64,000 nt of DNA from Clostridia bacterium (GCA_017445115.1 JAFSUU010000010.1:22471-86470), one strand, 5' to 3'. Shown: positions 18,379 to 26,933, counted from the stretch's first letter. Made by a program: numbers and translations. The notes: generated by a model from the letters alone, not told the origin.

Positions 18379-19824
18379 ATGCTCGTTATAGGACTTGACG
18401 TCGGCACGACCGGCACAAAAGCGCTCGTCGTCGATGAGACGGGACGAACCGTTGCCGGCGCCTACCGCGAATATCAGCTGAAAAGCGACGGTGCAAAGGT
18501 TTCGCAAAACGCCGAAGACTGGTGGGACGCCGTAAAATATACGGTAAGCACCGTTTCAAAAGGACTCTCCGGCGAGATAAAAGCAATCTCTCTGTCGACT
18601 CAGGGAGCGAGTATGCTCGCCGCCGACGAAGAAGGAAACCCCGTCAGCGAAGTGATAACATGGATGGATTCGCGCGCGGCGGAAGAAGTCAAATATCTCG
18701 ACGGCGCGATCGGCACCGAAACGGTATACAAGAAATGCGGCTGGCCGCTCTCCCCCGCGGGAGACGCCGCGAAACTGCTGTGGCTGAAAAATAACGATCC
18801 GGATACTTTCAACTCTGCAAAATGTTTTCCGTCGACGATAGAATACATAAACAAAAAGCTGACCGGACGCTTTGTCACGGACCCTACTAACGCGGCGATA
18901 AGACAGCTTTTCAATATCACAACCGGGGACTGGGACGACGAGATCCTTTCCGCCGTCGGCGTAACGAGAGACCGCCTTCCCGAATGTGCAAAAGTCGGCG
19001 AGGCGATAGGACATCTGACCGCCGAGGCGGCGTCCGCTCTCGGCCTTTCAACCGACGTCGCGGTATACTGCGGCGCGCACGATCAATATGCGGCATCCCT
19101 CGGGTCAGGCGCTACGTCCGCAGGAGATATGATGCTGGCGACCGGCACCGCCTGGGTCGTCCTCGGCGTCACAGACCGCCTGCTCTACACGAAAAATCAT
19201 ATATGCCCGGGAATACATCCCGCCGGAAAATTCGGCGCTATGGCGTCGCTCGTCAGCGCGGGAAGTGCGCTGAAATGGTTCCGCGATCTGACCGATGACG
19301 ACTATAAAGAACTCGACGGAACGGCAGCGAAAAGGATCGCTTCTGCAAAAGACATTTTCGTTCTTCCGTACGTCGCCGGAGCGGGATTCCCTCACGACAG
19401 ACCGGATGCCGGAGGCGTGATATACGGATTCCGCGTGGGAAGCGACAGATACGACGTAGCGCGCGCCGTCATGGAAGGCGTCGCGTTCGAAGCGAGAAGC
19501 GTTCTTGAAGAATTCTCGCGTGCCGGTATGAAAATAGACCGTCTGATGATGACCGGTGGCGCCGCGAAGAGCGACGTTTGGACCAAGATCGTCGGTAACA
19601 TCACCGGATGCACGATCCTCCGTCCGACAGAGCGTGAGACCTGCTGTCTCGGTGCCGCGGAAACGGCGTTTGTCGGAGCGGGAGTATACCCGGATTACGA
19701 CGCCTGCCGCCGCGTCATGGTAAAGACAGAGCCGCTCGGCGAAAACGCAGGCGATGAGATCGTATTCTACAATGAAAAATACGAGAGATACAAAGAGATC
19801 CGTCGGCGCGTCCTCGGAATCTGA
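18379..19824 (+). CDS. FGGY family carbohydrate kinase (xylulokinase-like)
   Basis: 481 residues, standard FGGY length. The N-terminal phosphate-1 motif is GLDVGTTGTKALVVDETGR. WMDSRAAEE is the substrate-binding segment. The phosphate-2 motif AHDQYAASLGSGATSAGDMMLATGTAW includes the catalytic Asp. The adenosine motif is MMTGGAAKSDVWTKIVGNITG, with LGAAETAFVGAG close to the end. It transfers phosphate from ATP to a ketose or polyol, xylulose-like substrates being most common for this subgroup. It starts one base after the aminotransferase stop codon (TGATATG). Confidence 0.9.
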   Translation: MLVIGLDVGTTGTKALVVDETGRTVAGAYREYQLKSDGAKVSQNAEDWWDAVKYTVSTVSKGLSGEIKAISLSTQGASMLAADEEGNPVSEVITWMDSRAAEEVKYLDGAIGTETVYKKCGWPLSPAGDAAKLLWLKNNDPDTFNSAKCFPSTIEYINKKLTGRFVTDPTNAAIRQLFNITTGDWDDEILSAVGVTRDRLPECAKVGEAIGHLTAEAASALGLSTDVAVYCGAHDQYAASLGSGATSAGDMMLATGTAWVVLGVTDRLLYTKNHICPGIHPAGKFGAMASLVSAGSALKWFRDLTDDDYKELDGTAAKRIASAKDIFVLPYVAGAGFPHDRPDAGGVIYGFRVGSDRYDVARAVMEGVAFEARSVLEEFSRAGMKIDRLMMTGGAAKSDVWTKIVGNITGCTILRPTERETCCLGAAETAFVGAGVYPDYDACRRVMVKTEPLGENAGDEIVFYNEKYERYKEIRRRVLGI

Positions 19825-19859
19825 TCCGGAAAGTGGAATTTGTCAAAATATATAATATA

Positions 19860-19888
19860 TTGACTCACGGCAAGAAGCGTGATAAAAT
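19860..19888 (+). promoter_or_regulatory. Promoter for amidohydrolase-isomerase genes
   Basis: TTGACT at 19860-19865, 17-bp spacer, TAAAAT at 19883-19888, inside the 92-bp gap after the kinase gene. Confidence 0.7.
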
Positions 19889-19916
19889 ATTAATGGAAAG
19901 TATCAGGTGATATTCA

Positions 19917-20942
19917 ATGTTCGGAGTAAAAGTTACCGACTACGACAGACAGGTCTGGGAAGAAGAACTCTCTGATTTTGTTCCCGAAAAGATCATAGAC
20001 TGTCACGTACACATATATCTCAAAGAGATGCAGCGGGAAAACCCTGACGAAAGAAAAGGCTGCGTAGCGTGGCCTCACATCGTCGCCCCCGAACTCGACG
20101 GAGAGGATCTCAAAGAATCTTATTCACAGATGTTCCCCGGCAGAAAGTTCGGCGCGGTAGTTATGGGTATGCCGACGTGCAGGCTTGACGAAGTAAACGC
20201 TTTCGCTCTCAGCGAAGCGAAAAAGAACGGCTGGCCGGCGCTTTACTGCACAAACTGGGACACCACAAAAGACGAGATCCGCGCGGCGTTCGCGAAGGGT
20301 TTCGTCGGAATAAAACCGTATCTCAACAACTGTCCTCCGTATATTCCGGAGGGAGAAGTCAGAATATTCGATTTTCTGACGCACGAGCATCTGGAACTGA
20401 TGAATGAACTCGAAGCGCCCGTTATGCTCCACATTCCGAGAGCGCTTCGCCTTCGCGATCCGGTAAACCTCGCTCAGATGATGGAGATCGAAGAAAAATA
20501 TCCGAGGGCAAAGATCATTTACGCGCACGTCGGACGCGCTTACGCGCCGGAAGACATAGGAAACGCCTTCGAGATCCTCAAAAATACAGAACATCTGAAA
20601 TTCGACTTCACCGCGAACGTGCTTCCCGAAGCTATTTCAAAATGCGTCGAAGCGGTGGGCACCGACAGACTTATGTTCGGATCCGATATGCCCATTACCA
20701 AAATGAGAATGTACCGGATCGTTGAGAACGGAAAATATATCAACGTCGTTCCGCGCGGAGCGTACGGCGACGTCTCGTACGACTCTCACATGAGAGAATC
20801 GGACGAGAAAGAGATCACGACCTTTATGTATGAGGAAATGAGAGCTCTGAAGAAGTCCGCAAAAGAACTCGGGCTCACAAAAGAAGACGTAAACAAGATA
20901 ATGTACGGCAACGCTTCAAAGCTTTTCGGATATGAACTGTAA
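19917..20942 (+). CDS. Amidohydrolase family (TIM-barrel) protein
   Basis: 341 residues of the amidohydrolase_2 type. Metal-ligand signatures are DCHVHIY (His-x-His near residue 30), VMLHIPR (strand 5 His), KIIYAHVGRAY (strand 6 His) and RLMFGSDMPI (strand 8 Asp). Such enzymes hydrolyse lactones or decarboxylate aromatic or sugar-derived acids. In a cluster with a kinase and an isomerase, a sugar-lactone hydrolase is a reasonable guess. SD AGGTGA sits six bases before the ATG. Confidence 0.85.
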   Translation: MFGVKVTDYDRQVWEEELSDFVPEKIIDCHVHIYLKEMQRENPDERKGCVAWPHIVAPELDGEDLKESYSQMFPGRKFGAVVMGMPTCRLDEVNAFALSEAKKNGWPALYCTNWDTTKDEIRAAFAKGFVGIKPYLNNCPPYIPEGEVRIFDFLTHEHLELMNELEAPVMLHIPRALRLRDPVNLAQMMEIEEKYPRAKIIYAHVGRAYAPEDIGNAFEILKNTEHLKFDFTANVLPEAISKCVEAVGTDRLMFGSDMPITKMRMYRIVENGKYINVVPRGAYGDVSYDSHMRESDEKEITTFMYEEMRALKKSAKELGLTKEDVNKIMYGNASKLFGYEL

Positions 20943-20952
20943 GGAGATACAG

Positions 20953-21498
20953 ATGAAAAAGATCAAAATAGGATTTCTTCCGCTTTACATAAAGCTTTAC
21001 GACGACTGCGGATTTGTGGTCCGCCCGAGAACGGAGCCGTTTTACGAATCACTCGCAAAGGAATTTGAAGCTCAGGGCTTTGAGGTCCAGCGCGCTCCGC
21101 ACTGCTCCGTAAAAGCTGAGTTCGAACGCGAGATCGCCGCTTTTGAAAAAGGCGGATGCGACGTCATCGTTACGTGGCACGCGGCTTACTCCCCTTCCCT
21201 TGAGAGCATCGAAGCGCTTAAGGCGACACGCCTTCCGATCGTCGTTCTCGACACTACAGAAACCTACGATTTTTCGTCTCTCCAGGATCCCGGCGAAATG
21301 AACTACTGCCACGGGATACACGGAGTTATGGATATGACCAATATGCTTCGCCGCGCGGGAAAACCTTACGCGATAGCGGCGGGACATTTTCCGACTGACA
21401 ACGTCGTCGAAAGAGCGGCAAGATACGTCAAAGCCGCCGCGGGAGCCGCAAGCCTTTACGGAACGAAAGTCGGCACGATAGGCGGAAGCTTCGACTGA
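20953..21498 (+). CDS. L-fucose/L-arabinose isomerase family protein, N-terminal part (ends at in-frame TGA)
   Basis: 181 codons ending at TGA 21496-21498. The next codon is ATG in the same frame and the protein simply continues, so this is the first part of a sugar isomerase of the COG2407 type (expected total about 460 residues). It contains the Rossmann-like N-terminal domain of that family (IGFLPLYIKLYDD..., CDVIVTWHAAYSPSLESIEAL). The break is in the loop GGSFD-stop-MGDF, where relatives normally have an ordinary residue. The ATG at 20953 was chosen for its AAGGAG six bases upstream; an ATG at 20932 overlaps the previous gene and has no SD. Confidence 0.7.
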   Translation: MKKIKIGFLPLYIKLYDDCGFVVRPRTEPFYESLAKEFEAQGFEVQRAPHCSVKAEFEREIAAFEKGGCDVIVTWHAAYSPSLESIEALKATRLPIVVLDTTETYDFSSLQDPGEMNYCHGIHGVMDMTNMLRRAGKPYAIAAGHFPTDNVVERAARYVKAAAGAASLYGTKVGTIGGSFD

Positions 21499-22344
21499 AT
21501 GGGAGATTTTCTGATCTCCGACGAGGAATTGAAAGACGTCTTCGGAGTCGAGGCGATATATTCCGACGGTGAAGAGCTTAAAAAGTTCAGACTTGAGGTC
21601 ACCGACGAAGAGATCGAGCGCGAGATGGCATACGATGCCGAGAATTACGAAGCGATCGACGAGATCGACGAGGAGTGCCACCGCAAAACCGTCCGCAACT
21701 GTCTCGCGGTAAGACGCTGGATAAAAGAAAAAGGGCTTTCGGCGTTCACGGTCAACTTCAGAGAGATAAGACCGGAGAGCGGACTTGAAATAATGCCGTT
21801 TATGGAATGCTGCAAGGCGATGGCTCGCGGCATCGGCTACGCCGGAGAAGGCGACGTACTTACGGCGTCGGTCACCGGAGCGCTGATGCGCGGATTCGGC
21901 GACGCTACGTTCTGCGAGATATTCTGTCCCGACTGGAAGGGCGACACGCTCTATCTCAGCCACATGGGCGAATACAACCCGAAGCTGACCGACGGAAAGG
22001 GAGAGATAAAAAAGATCTCCTTCATCTTCGGCGAAGCGGACGACCCGATAGTCGGATACGGCTGTTACAAGGGCGGCGACGCGATATTCACGAACGTTTT
22101 CAAGGATGAAGACGGGAAGTATACGATGCTGATCTCACCCGTCACGATGGAATACAACCCCGACGACAATTTCGTCGGAACGGTGCGCGGCTGGATGAGG
22201 CCTTGCGTGTCCGTGCCGGAATTTCTTGAACGTATCAGCGAATGCGGAGTGACTCACCACAGCAATCTCACCTACGGCGCCACTGTCGAAGAGATGAAAT
22301 TCTTTGCAAAAGTACTCGGCGTCCGCGCGGTCGTTGTTGAATGA
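21499..22344 (+). CDS. L-fucose/L-arabinose isomerase family protein, C-terminal part
   Basis: 281 codons directly after the TGA, same frame. It holds the remaining central domain and the C-terminal catalytic region of the isomerase; IMPFMECCKAMARGIG, GDVLTASVTGALMRG and LSHMGEYN are typical. Downstream sequence has no further damage. Reinitiation at the ATG abutting the TGA would be needed for separate synthesis, with only a weak AGGCGG 13 bases upstream. A perfect 6-bp hairpin (GGAGAT/ATCTCC, positions 21502-21519) starts three bases after the TGA. Possibilities are a recent nonsense mutation, an assembly error, readthrough, or a genuinely split enzyme. Confidence 0.7.
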   Translation: MGDFLISDEELKDVFGVEAIYSDGEELKKFRLEVTDEEIEREMAYDAENYEAIDEIDEECHRKTVRNCLAVRRWIKEKGLSAFTVNFREIRPESGLEIMPFMECCKAMARGIGYAGEGDVLTASVTGALMRGFGDATFCEIFCPDWKGDTLYLSHMGEYNPKLTDGKGEIKKISFIFGEADDPIVGYGCYKGGDAIFTNVFKDEDGKYTMLISPVTMEYNPDDNFVGTVRGWMRPCVSVPEFLERISECGVTHHSNLTYGATVEEMKFFAKVLGVRAVVVE

Positions 22345-22421
22345 AAAACAAGTCTGTATTTTTCGGACTTTATAATAAATCAATAATATAAATTTTTTAT
22401 ATTAAGAAAGGCAGGTTCATT

Positions 22422-23945
22422 ATGAAAACCAAACGAATCATCGCTCTCATTCTCGTCGTGATGATGTCGTTTGCGGCTCTCGCCTCCTGTTCCGGAGGAA
22501 CGGAAGAATTTACGAGAGACAGCAACGACACCGGAAACGGCGGGACAGACGGCTTTCCTACGGGCGACTTTGACGGAGAAGATTTCACTTTCGCGACCTT
22601 CACTTCTTCCGTCGGTTCAGGCGCTTCAGCGACCGAATATTACACCGGCGAGTGGATCGATTCCGACGGAATCGTCGGAGTTGCAACAAGCGACGCTGTA
22701 TACAAGAGAAACGACGCTGTCGAAAGATTCTATCATGTAAATATCGAAAACGAACTTCTCGGCGAAGGTTACAGCGACTACAACGCCCGCTACAATCTCG
22801 GCGACTTCGTCTTCGACGTAGTTTACGGCTGGGCGAACAGACTCTCCGTCGGCGTTACCGACGGCACGTTCCACGATTTCCGCGACCTTGACGATCTCGG
22901 TTATATCGATATGGCGGCTTCTTACTGGAATCCTTCGGTCAACGAATCCCTTGCGATCGCAGACCGCTCGTTCCTCGTGACAAACGATATCACGATGACT
23001 TCTCTGTCCTGGACAGGATGCTTCTTCTTCAACCCGCAGATCATCGAGGACTACAACCTTGAAAATCCTCACGATCTCGTTGAATCAAACGGCTGGACAC
23101 TCGACAAATTCCTTGAGATGGTCTCTTCGGTACATAACGACACCGACGCGAACGGCTCATTCGACCGCGAAGACCAGTACGGACTTATCGATATGGGCAC
23201 CGAAGGCTCTCTCCTCTACGGAAGCGACGTCTCCCTCGTTGATGAAGACTACACTCTCGCGATAGGCAGTGAAAAGGTCATCGGCCTCATCACCAAGATC
23301 CGTTCAGTACTTGACGACAGCCAGCACGTCTTCGATATGAACGACATCACAAACAACGCGGACACCGGCAGCGACCCGTGGGCTTACACCCGTTCGTATT
23401 TTGCATCCGGCCACGCGCTCTTCGTAGGCGGTACACCCGAACTTACGAGAGAGTTCCGTAACATGGAGACCGGATACGGCGTCGTTCCGCTTCCGAAGTA
23501 CGACACCAACCAGAAGAACTACGTTTCGAGAATCGACTCTTGCGCAGGTCTTTTCGCACTTCCTAACTTTGAAAAGAGAATCGACGTTGATTCCAGCTCC
23601 TATGAGCGTACAGGTATGATCATGGAGTACATGGCATATCTGTCCAGCAAGGACTCGGCAGATTCCGTCCTCAACTCCTACTATGAGACCACCATCAAGA
23701 GCCAGCGCCAGACTATCGACAAAAACAAGGATATGCTCGATATGATCAAAGGCTCCGGCTACTATGAATGGGCAGATGTTTACTGGGTAGGCGGATCTCC
23801 CGAAAAATCCAGCAACACGATCTCCGGCGTCCTCGGTGAAATGGCAAGCAGCGGAAGCGGTCTCGCATCCAAATACAAGTCTGCGGCTAAACGTCTCCAG
23901 AAGGCGATCGACGATCTCTATACCGCAATAGAATCTCTCGACTGA
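22422..23945 (+). CDS. Extracellular solute-binding lipoprotein (family 1 type)
   Basis: 507 residues. It has a lipoprotein signal (hydrophobic core ALILVVMMSFAA, lipobox LASC, Cys near residue 23) and an acidic Gly/Thr linker. A large bilobed domain resembling sugar ABC binding proteins follows (GCFFFNPQIIEDYNLENPHDL, GYGVVPLPKYDTNQKNYVS). It would capture a carbohydrate on the cell surface. No permease or ATPase gene is adjacent, so it must work with components elsewhere or as a sensor. AAAGGCAGG precedes the ATG. It may be cotranscribed with the isomerase gene 77 bp upstream. Confidence 0.85.
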   Translation: MKTKRIIALILVVMMSFAALASCSGGTEEFTRDSNDTGNGGTDGFPTGDFDGEDFTFATFTSSVGSGASATEYYTGEWIDSDGIVGVATSDAVYKRNDAVERFYHVNIENELLGEGYSDYNARYNLGDFVFDVVYGWANRLSVGVTDGTFHDFRDLDDLGYIDMAASYWNPSVNESLAIADRSFLVTNDITMTSLSWTGCFFFNPQIIEDYNLENPHDLVESNGWTLDKFLEMVSSVHNDTDANGSFDREDQYGLIDMGTEGSLLYGSDVSLVDEDYTLAIGSEKVIGLITKIRSVLDDSQHVFDMNDITNNADTGSDPWAYTRSYFASGHALFVGGTPELTREFRNMETGYGVVPLPKYDTNQKNYVSRIDSCAGLFALPNFEKRIDVDSSSYERTGMIMEYMAYLSSKDSADSVLNSYYETTIKSQRQTIDKNKDMLDMIKGSGYYEWADVYWVGGSPEKSSNTISGVLGEMASSGSGLASKYKSAAKRLQKAIDDLYTAIESLD

Positions 23946-23968
23946 GTTAATTTAATACGGTAACAACG

Positions 23969-23999
23969 GAGGGGACCTTGACCGGTCCCCTCATTTTAT
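23969..23999 (+). terminator. Rho-independent terminator after solute-binding protein gene
   Basis: Perfect 9-bp stem GAGGGGACC (23969-23977) / GGTCCCCTC (23984-23992), six-base loop, followed by ATTTTATTT. It lies between convergent genes. Confidence 0.8.
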
Positions 24000-24901
24000 T
24001 TATGTAGTATCTTTTGTGATCCGCTCTTTGCCGCCTCGTACTCTCTGAACAGTTTTTCCCGTTTTCCGTTTTCCATCGCGCAGAGCGGGAGGCGGAATAT
24101 TTCATCGCAGTATCCGAGACGCGCCATCACCGTTTTGACCGGGATCGGGTTGACCTCCGAAAAAAGAGCGGCAACGAGCGGATAGAATACCGCCGAATAA
24201 GCTCTCGCCGTCGGAATATCGCCCGAGGAGGCGGCGTTCCAGAGCCCGACGCATTCCGCCGGAAAGACGTTGGAAAGCACCGAGATCATCCCGGAACCTC
24301 CAATCGACAGGATCGGAAAGTTGACCTCGTCGCTGCCCGAATATACCGGAAGCTCGTCACCGAATTTTGACAGAAGGCACGCGCTTCTCGCAACGCTCCC
24401 GGTCGCCTCTTTTATGCCGGCGAAGTTTTCGATGCCGACAAGACTCTCGAGCGTTTCTACGCCGAGATCCACTCCGGTCCGCGACGGAACGTTGTACGCT
24501 ATCACGGGAATATCCGCCGCACCGCAAAGCGCCCGATAGTGACCAACGAGTCCCTCCTTGCTCGCTTTGTTGTAGTACGGCGTCACTGCGAGCGCGGCAT
24601 CCGCTCCGAGAGAACGCGCCAGCTTCACCCTTTTGACCGCTGACGAAGTCGAATTCGAGCCGCAGCCGATTATTATCTTTGCCCTGCCGTCTGATGTCCC
24701 GAGCGCGACACGGCAAAGCTCTTCCCACTCGCGATCGGTCAACGTCGGCGCCTCTCCTGTAGTTCCCGCGACGACGAGGGCGACAGCTCCGCTTGCGACC
24801 TGCCATTCAACGAGCCGTTCAAAAGCACCGTAATCCACGCCAGTTTCGGTAAACGGTGTTATCAGAGCCGTAGCGACTCCCTCAAAAACCTTATTTTTCA
24901 C
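23996..24901 (-). CDS. dapA: 4-hydroxy-tetrahydrodipicolinate synthase DapA
   Basis: 301-residue class I aldolase of lysine/diaminopimelate synthesis, condensing pyruvate with aspartate semialdehyde. Diagnostic stretches: GTTGEAPTL (dihydroxy motif GTTGE), AVTPYYNKAS, VIAYNVPSRTGVD with the catalytic Tyr and DapA-type Arg, GIKEATGS with the Schiff-base Lys, and SEVNPIPVK. These favour true DapA over N-acetylneuraminate lyase or KDG aldolase. The start is a GTG at 24901 with GAGGTGAT upstream. It is divergent from asnA. Confidence 0.93.
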   Translation of the reverse strand: MKNKVFEGVATALITPFTETGVDYGAFERLVEWQVASGAVALVVAGTTGEAPTLTDREWEELCRVALGTSDGRAKIIIGCGSNSTSSAVKRVKLARSLGADAALAVTPYYNKASKEGLVGHYRALCGAADIPVIAYNVPSRTGVDLGVETLESLVGIENFAGIKEATGSVARSACLLSKFGDELPVYSGSDEVNFPILSIGGSGMISVLSNVFPAECVGLWNAASSGDIPTARAYSAVFYPLVAALFSEVNPIPVKTVMARLGYCDEIFRLPLCAMENGKREKLFREYEAAKSGSQKILHK

Positions 24902-24962
24902 TTTATATCACCTCTCTTTTGCATTGTATGATAAAAAATGCGCGCTTGTTACATCGTCTCTC

Positions 24963-24991
24963 TTGACATAGAGGTTAATTATATTTATAAT
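24963..24991 (+). promoter_or_regulatory. Consensus promoter for asnA
   Basis: TTGACA at 24963-24968, 17-bp spacer, TATAAT at 24986-24991: a perfect sigma-A promoter. Confidence 0.92.
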
Positions 24992-25030
24992 TAATTCATA
25001 TCAAAAGCTGCATTAACAGAGGTGATCAAA

Positions 25031-26032
25031 TTGGCGCTTATCATTCCAAAGGATTATAAATCCGTACTTACCGTCAGGCAAACTCAACTTGCAATAAAAA
25101 AGGTCAAAGACTTTTTTGAACGCGATCTCGCCATAGAGCTGAATCTGACGCGTGTTTCCGCACCAGTTTTCGTTGACCGTGCAAGCGGACTTAACGACAA
25201 TCTGAACGGAGTTGAGCGTCCCGTATCCTTCTCTATTAAAGATGAAGGCTGCTATGAGATCGTACACTCCCTTGCAAAATGGAAGCGTATGGCGCTTCGC
25301 GATTACGGATTCAAAGTCGGCGAAGGCCTTTATACGGATATGACGGCGATACGCCGCGATGAAGACACCGACAACATCCACTCTATCTACGTGGACCAGT
25401 GGGACTGGGAAAAGGTCATCACAAAAAGCGAGCGCACGGAAGCGACTCTGAAGCGCACCGTCAAATACATATACGAGGCTTTGAAGCACACGGAAAACTA
25501 TATAGTTGACGACTACAATTTTATAGGCCGTCTTCTTCCCGAGAAAATAACGTTTATTACGACTTCGGAACTTGAGGAGAAATATCCCGATAAGACTCCG
25601 AAAGAGAGAGAGTATCTCGCCGTTAAGGAATTTGGCGCCGTATTTCTTATGCAGATAGGCGGCGCGCTCAAAAACGGAAAACCGCACGACGGCCGCGCTC
25701 CAGACTACGATGATTGGACACTTAACGGAGATATCATTGTATATTATCCCGTCCTCGATATCGCGCTTGAGCTGTCGTCAATGGGTATCAGAGTCGACGA
25801 GGAAGCGCTCGCACGTCAGCTGAAGATCGCCGGCTGTGAGGACAGGGCATCTCTTCCGTTCCACCGCGATCTTCTTGACGGCAAGCTTCCGTACACGATC
25901 GGCGGCGGCATCGGTCAGTCGAGAATTTGTATGTTCTTCTTAAGAAAAGCCCATATCGGCGAAGTTCAGTCTTCATACTGGGCTCCCGAAGTTAAGCGCG
26001 AGTGCCATGAAAACGGCATTTTCCTGCTCTGA
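25031..26032 (+). CDS. asnA: Aspartate--ammonia ligase AsnA
   Basis: About 333 residues. It makes asparagine from aspartate, ammonia and ATP; class II aminoacyl-tRNA-synthetase fold. Family signatures: RASGLNDNLNGVERPVSF, HSLAKWKRMAL, DMTAIRRDE, YVDQWDWEKVI, and the C-terminal TIGGGIGQSRICMFFLRKAHIGEVQ. The start is probably the TTG at 25031, because AGAGGTGATC (a near-complete anti-SD match) lies just upstream of it. The GTG at 25022 lies inside that SD and has none of its own. A Nif3-like gene follows. Confidence 0.95.
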   Translation: MALIIPKDYKSVLTVRQTQLAIKKVKDFFERDLAIELNLTRVSAPVFVDRASGLNDNLNGVERPVSFSIKDEGCYEIVHSLAKWKRMALRDYGFKVGEGLYTDMTAIRRDEDTDNIHSIYVDQWDWEKVITKSERTEATLKRTVKYIYEALKHTENYIVDDYNFIGRLLPEKITFITTSELEEKYPDKTPKEREYLAVKEFGAVFLMQIGGALKNGKPHDGRAPDYDDWTLNGDIIVYYPVLDIALELSSMGIRVDEEALARQLKIAGCEDRASLPFHRDLLDGKLPYTIGGGIGQSRICMFFLRKAHIGEVQSSYWAPEVKRECHENGIFLL

Positions 26033-26056
26033 TTCTTTTAGATGAAAGGTATATCT

Positions 26057-26845
26057 ATGAAAGCCATCGACTTTATGAAAGAACTTGACGGACCGGATTT
26101 CGAAACTCCGGGAACGGTCGACAACTTCAAATTCGGAGACGAAAAGAGAGAAGTCAAAACCGTCGTCACCTGCCTCACGGCAACGCCGAACGTCATAAAA
26201 GAGGCGTCGCGCCTCGGCGCCGACTTGATAATAACCCATGAACCGACGTACTACTCTCACATAGACGAGATACACCACTCGAAAGTCGTCGATATGAAGA
26301 TAGCCGCGGTCGAAGAAGCGGGGATCCCGATCTGCCGCTATCACGATCACATGCATTTTGCCGCGGACGATATGATATCGCTCGGATTTCTCGACGTAAT
26401 GGGCTGGAAAGGGTCTTTCGACGGTGACGTTTCGTTCGTGCTTGACGAGCCGATGTCTCCTCTTGAAATAGCAAAAGACATAGAAAAAAAGACCGGCATC
26501 GCGCACTGCCGCATAATCGGACGGCGCGACGGGTCTGTCACAAAAATAGGTCTTTACCTCGGTCACCGCGGAGGCGAATGCTGGAACGGTCTGAAGTTCG
26601 GAGAAGGCGACGTTGAGCTCGCGATAGGCGGAGAGTGGTGCGAATGGGCTGACGGAGAGCCGATACGCGACGCGGCAGAATTCGGGCTTCAGAGGACTGC
26701 GATAATGATGGGTCACGCGGGAAGCGAACGCGACGGTATGCGATATCTTGCAAAGGAGATAAACCGCCGCTTCGGTGAACGCGGCATCAGCGCGAAATAC
26801 GTCGAGTGCGGCGAGCTTTACACGTACACCGATTCGGAAGAATAA
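26057..26845 (+). CDS. Nif3-like dinuclear metal center protein
   Basis: About 262 residues. It matches the NIF3/YqfO metal-binding fold: LIITHEPTYYSHID and CRYHDHMHF supply N-terminal ligands, and MMGHAGSERDGM the C-terminal ones. The enzymatic role of the family is unclear (GTP cyclohydrolase I type 2 is a common but doubtful label). The start at 26057 is chosen for AAAGGT six bases upstream; an ATG at 26042 lies within that region and lacks an SD. It follows asnA closely and is probably cotranscribed. Confidence 0.88.
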   Translation: MKAIDFMKELDGPDFETPGTVDNFKFGDEKREVKTVVTCLTATPNVIKEASRLGADLIITHEPTYYSHIDEIHHSKVVDMKIAAVEEAGIPICRYHDHMHFAADDMISLGFLDVMGWKGSFDGDVSFVLDEPMSPLEIAKDIEKKTGIAHCRIIGRRDGSVTKIGLYLGHRGGECWNGLKFGEGDVELAIGGEWCEWADGEPIRDAAEFGLQRTAIMMGHAGSERDGMRYLAKEINRRFGERGISAKYVECGELYTYTDSEE

Positions 26846-26874
26846 ACCATACGTTCCCCGATCGGTCGAAAATA

Positions 26875-26888
26875 CGAAAATTTGTTCG
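26875..26888. promoter_or_regulatory. LexA (SOS) box-like operator upstream of dinB
   Basis: CGAAAATTTGTTCG differs at one position from the Gram-positive LexA/DinR consensus CGAAC-N4-GTTCG. It lies eight bases upstream of the -35 box of dinB, a known SOS gene in Firmicutes. Confidence 0.7.
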
Positions 26889-26896
26889 TTTTTTAC

Positions 26897-26925
26897 TTGA
26901 CAAAACGGCGAAGACGTAATATAAT
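26897..26925 (+). promoter_or_regulatory. Consensus promoter for dinB
   Basis: TTGACA at 26897-26902, 17-bp spacer, TATAAT at 26920-26925. A strong core promoter, as expected for a repressed SOS gene. Confidence 0.9.
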
Positions 26926-26933
26926 AGATTTGT

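Noticed and set aside
21496..21498. Reassigned genetic code (TGA as Gly or Trp)
   Set aside because: Other genes in the window end naturally at TGA (yfhO, the aminotransferase, the 22.4 kb lipoprotein) and none has an internal TGA.
21496..21519. Selenocysteine insertion at the isomerase TGA
   Set aside because: The downstream hairpin loop (TTTCTG) has no G in its first two positions and starts too close to the TGA for a standard bacterial SECIS, and this enzyme family is not known for selenocysteine. Kept only as a remote option.
23996..24901. N-acetylneuraminate lyase or 2-keto-3-deoxygluconate aldolase, given the sugar cluster next door
   Set aside because: The GTTGE, YNVPSRTG and SEVNPIPVK motifs are those of DapA, and the gene is on the opposite strand behind a terminator.
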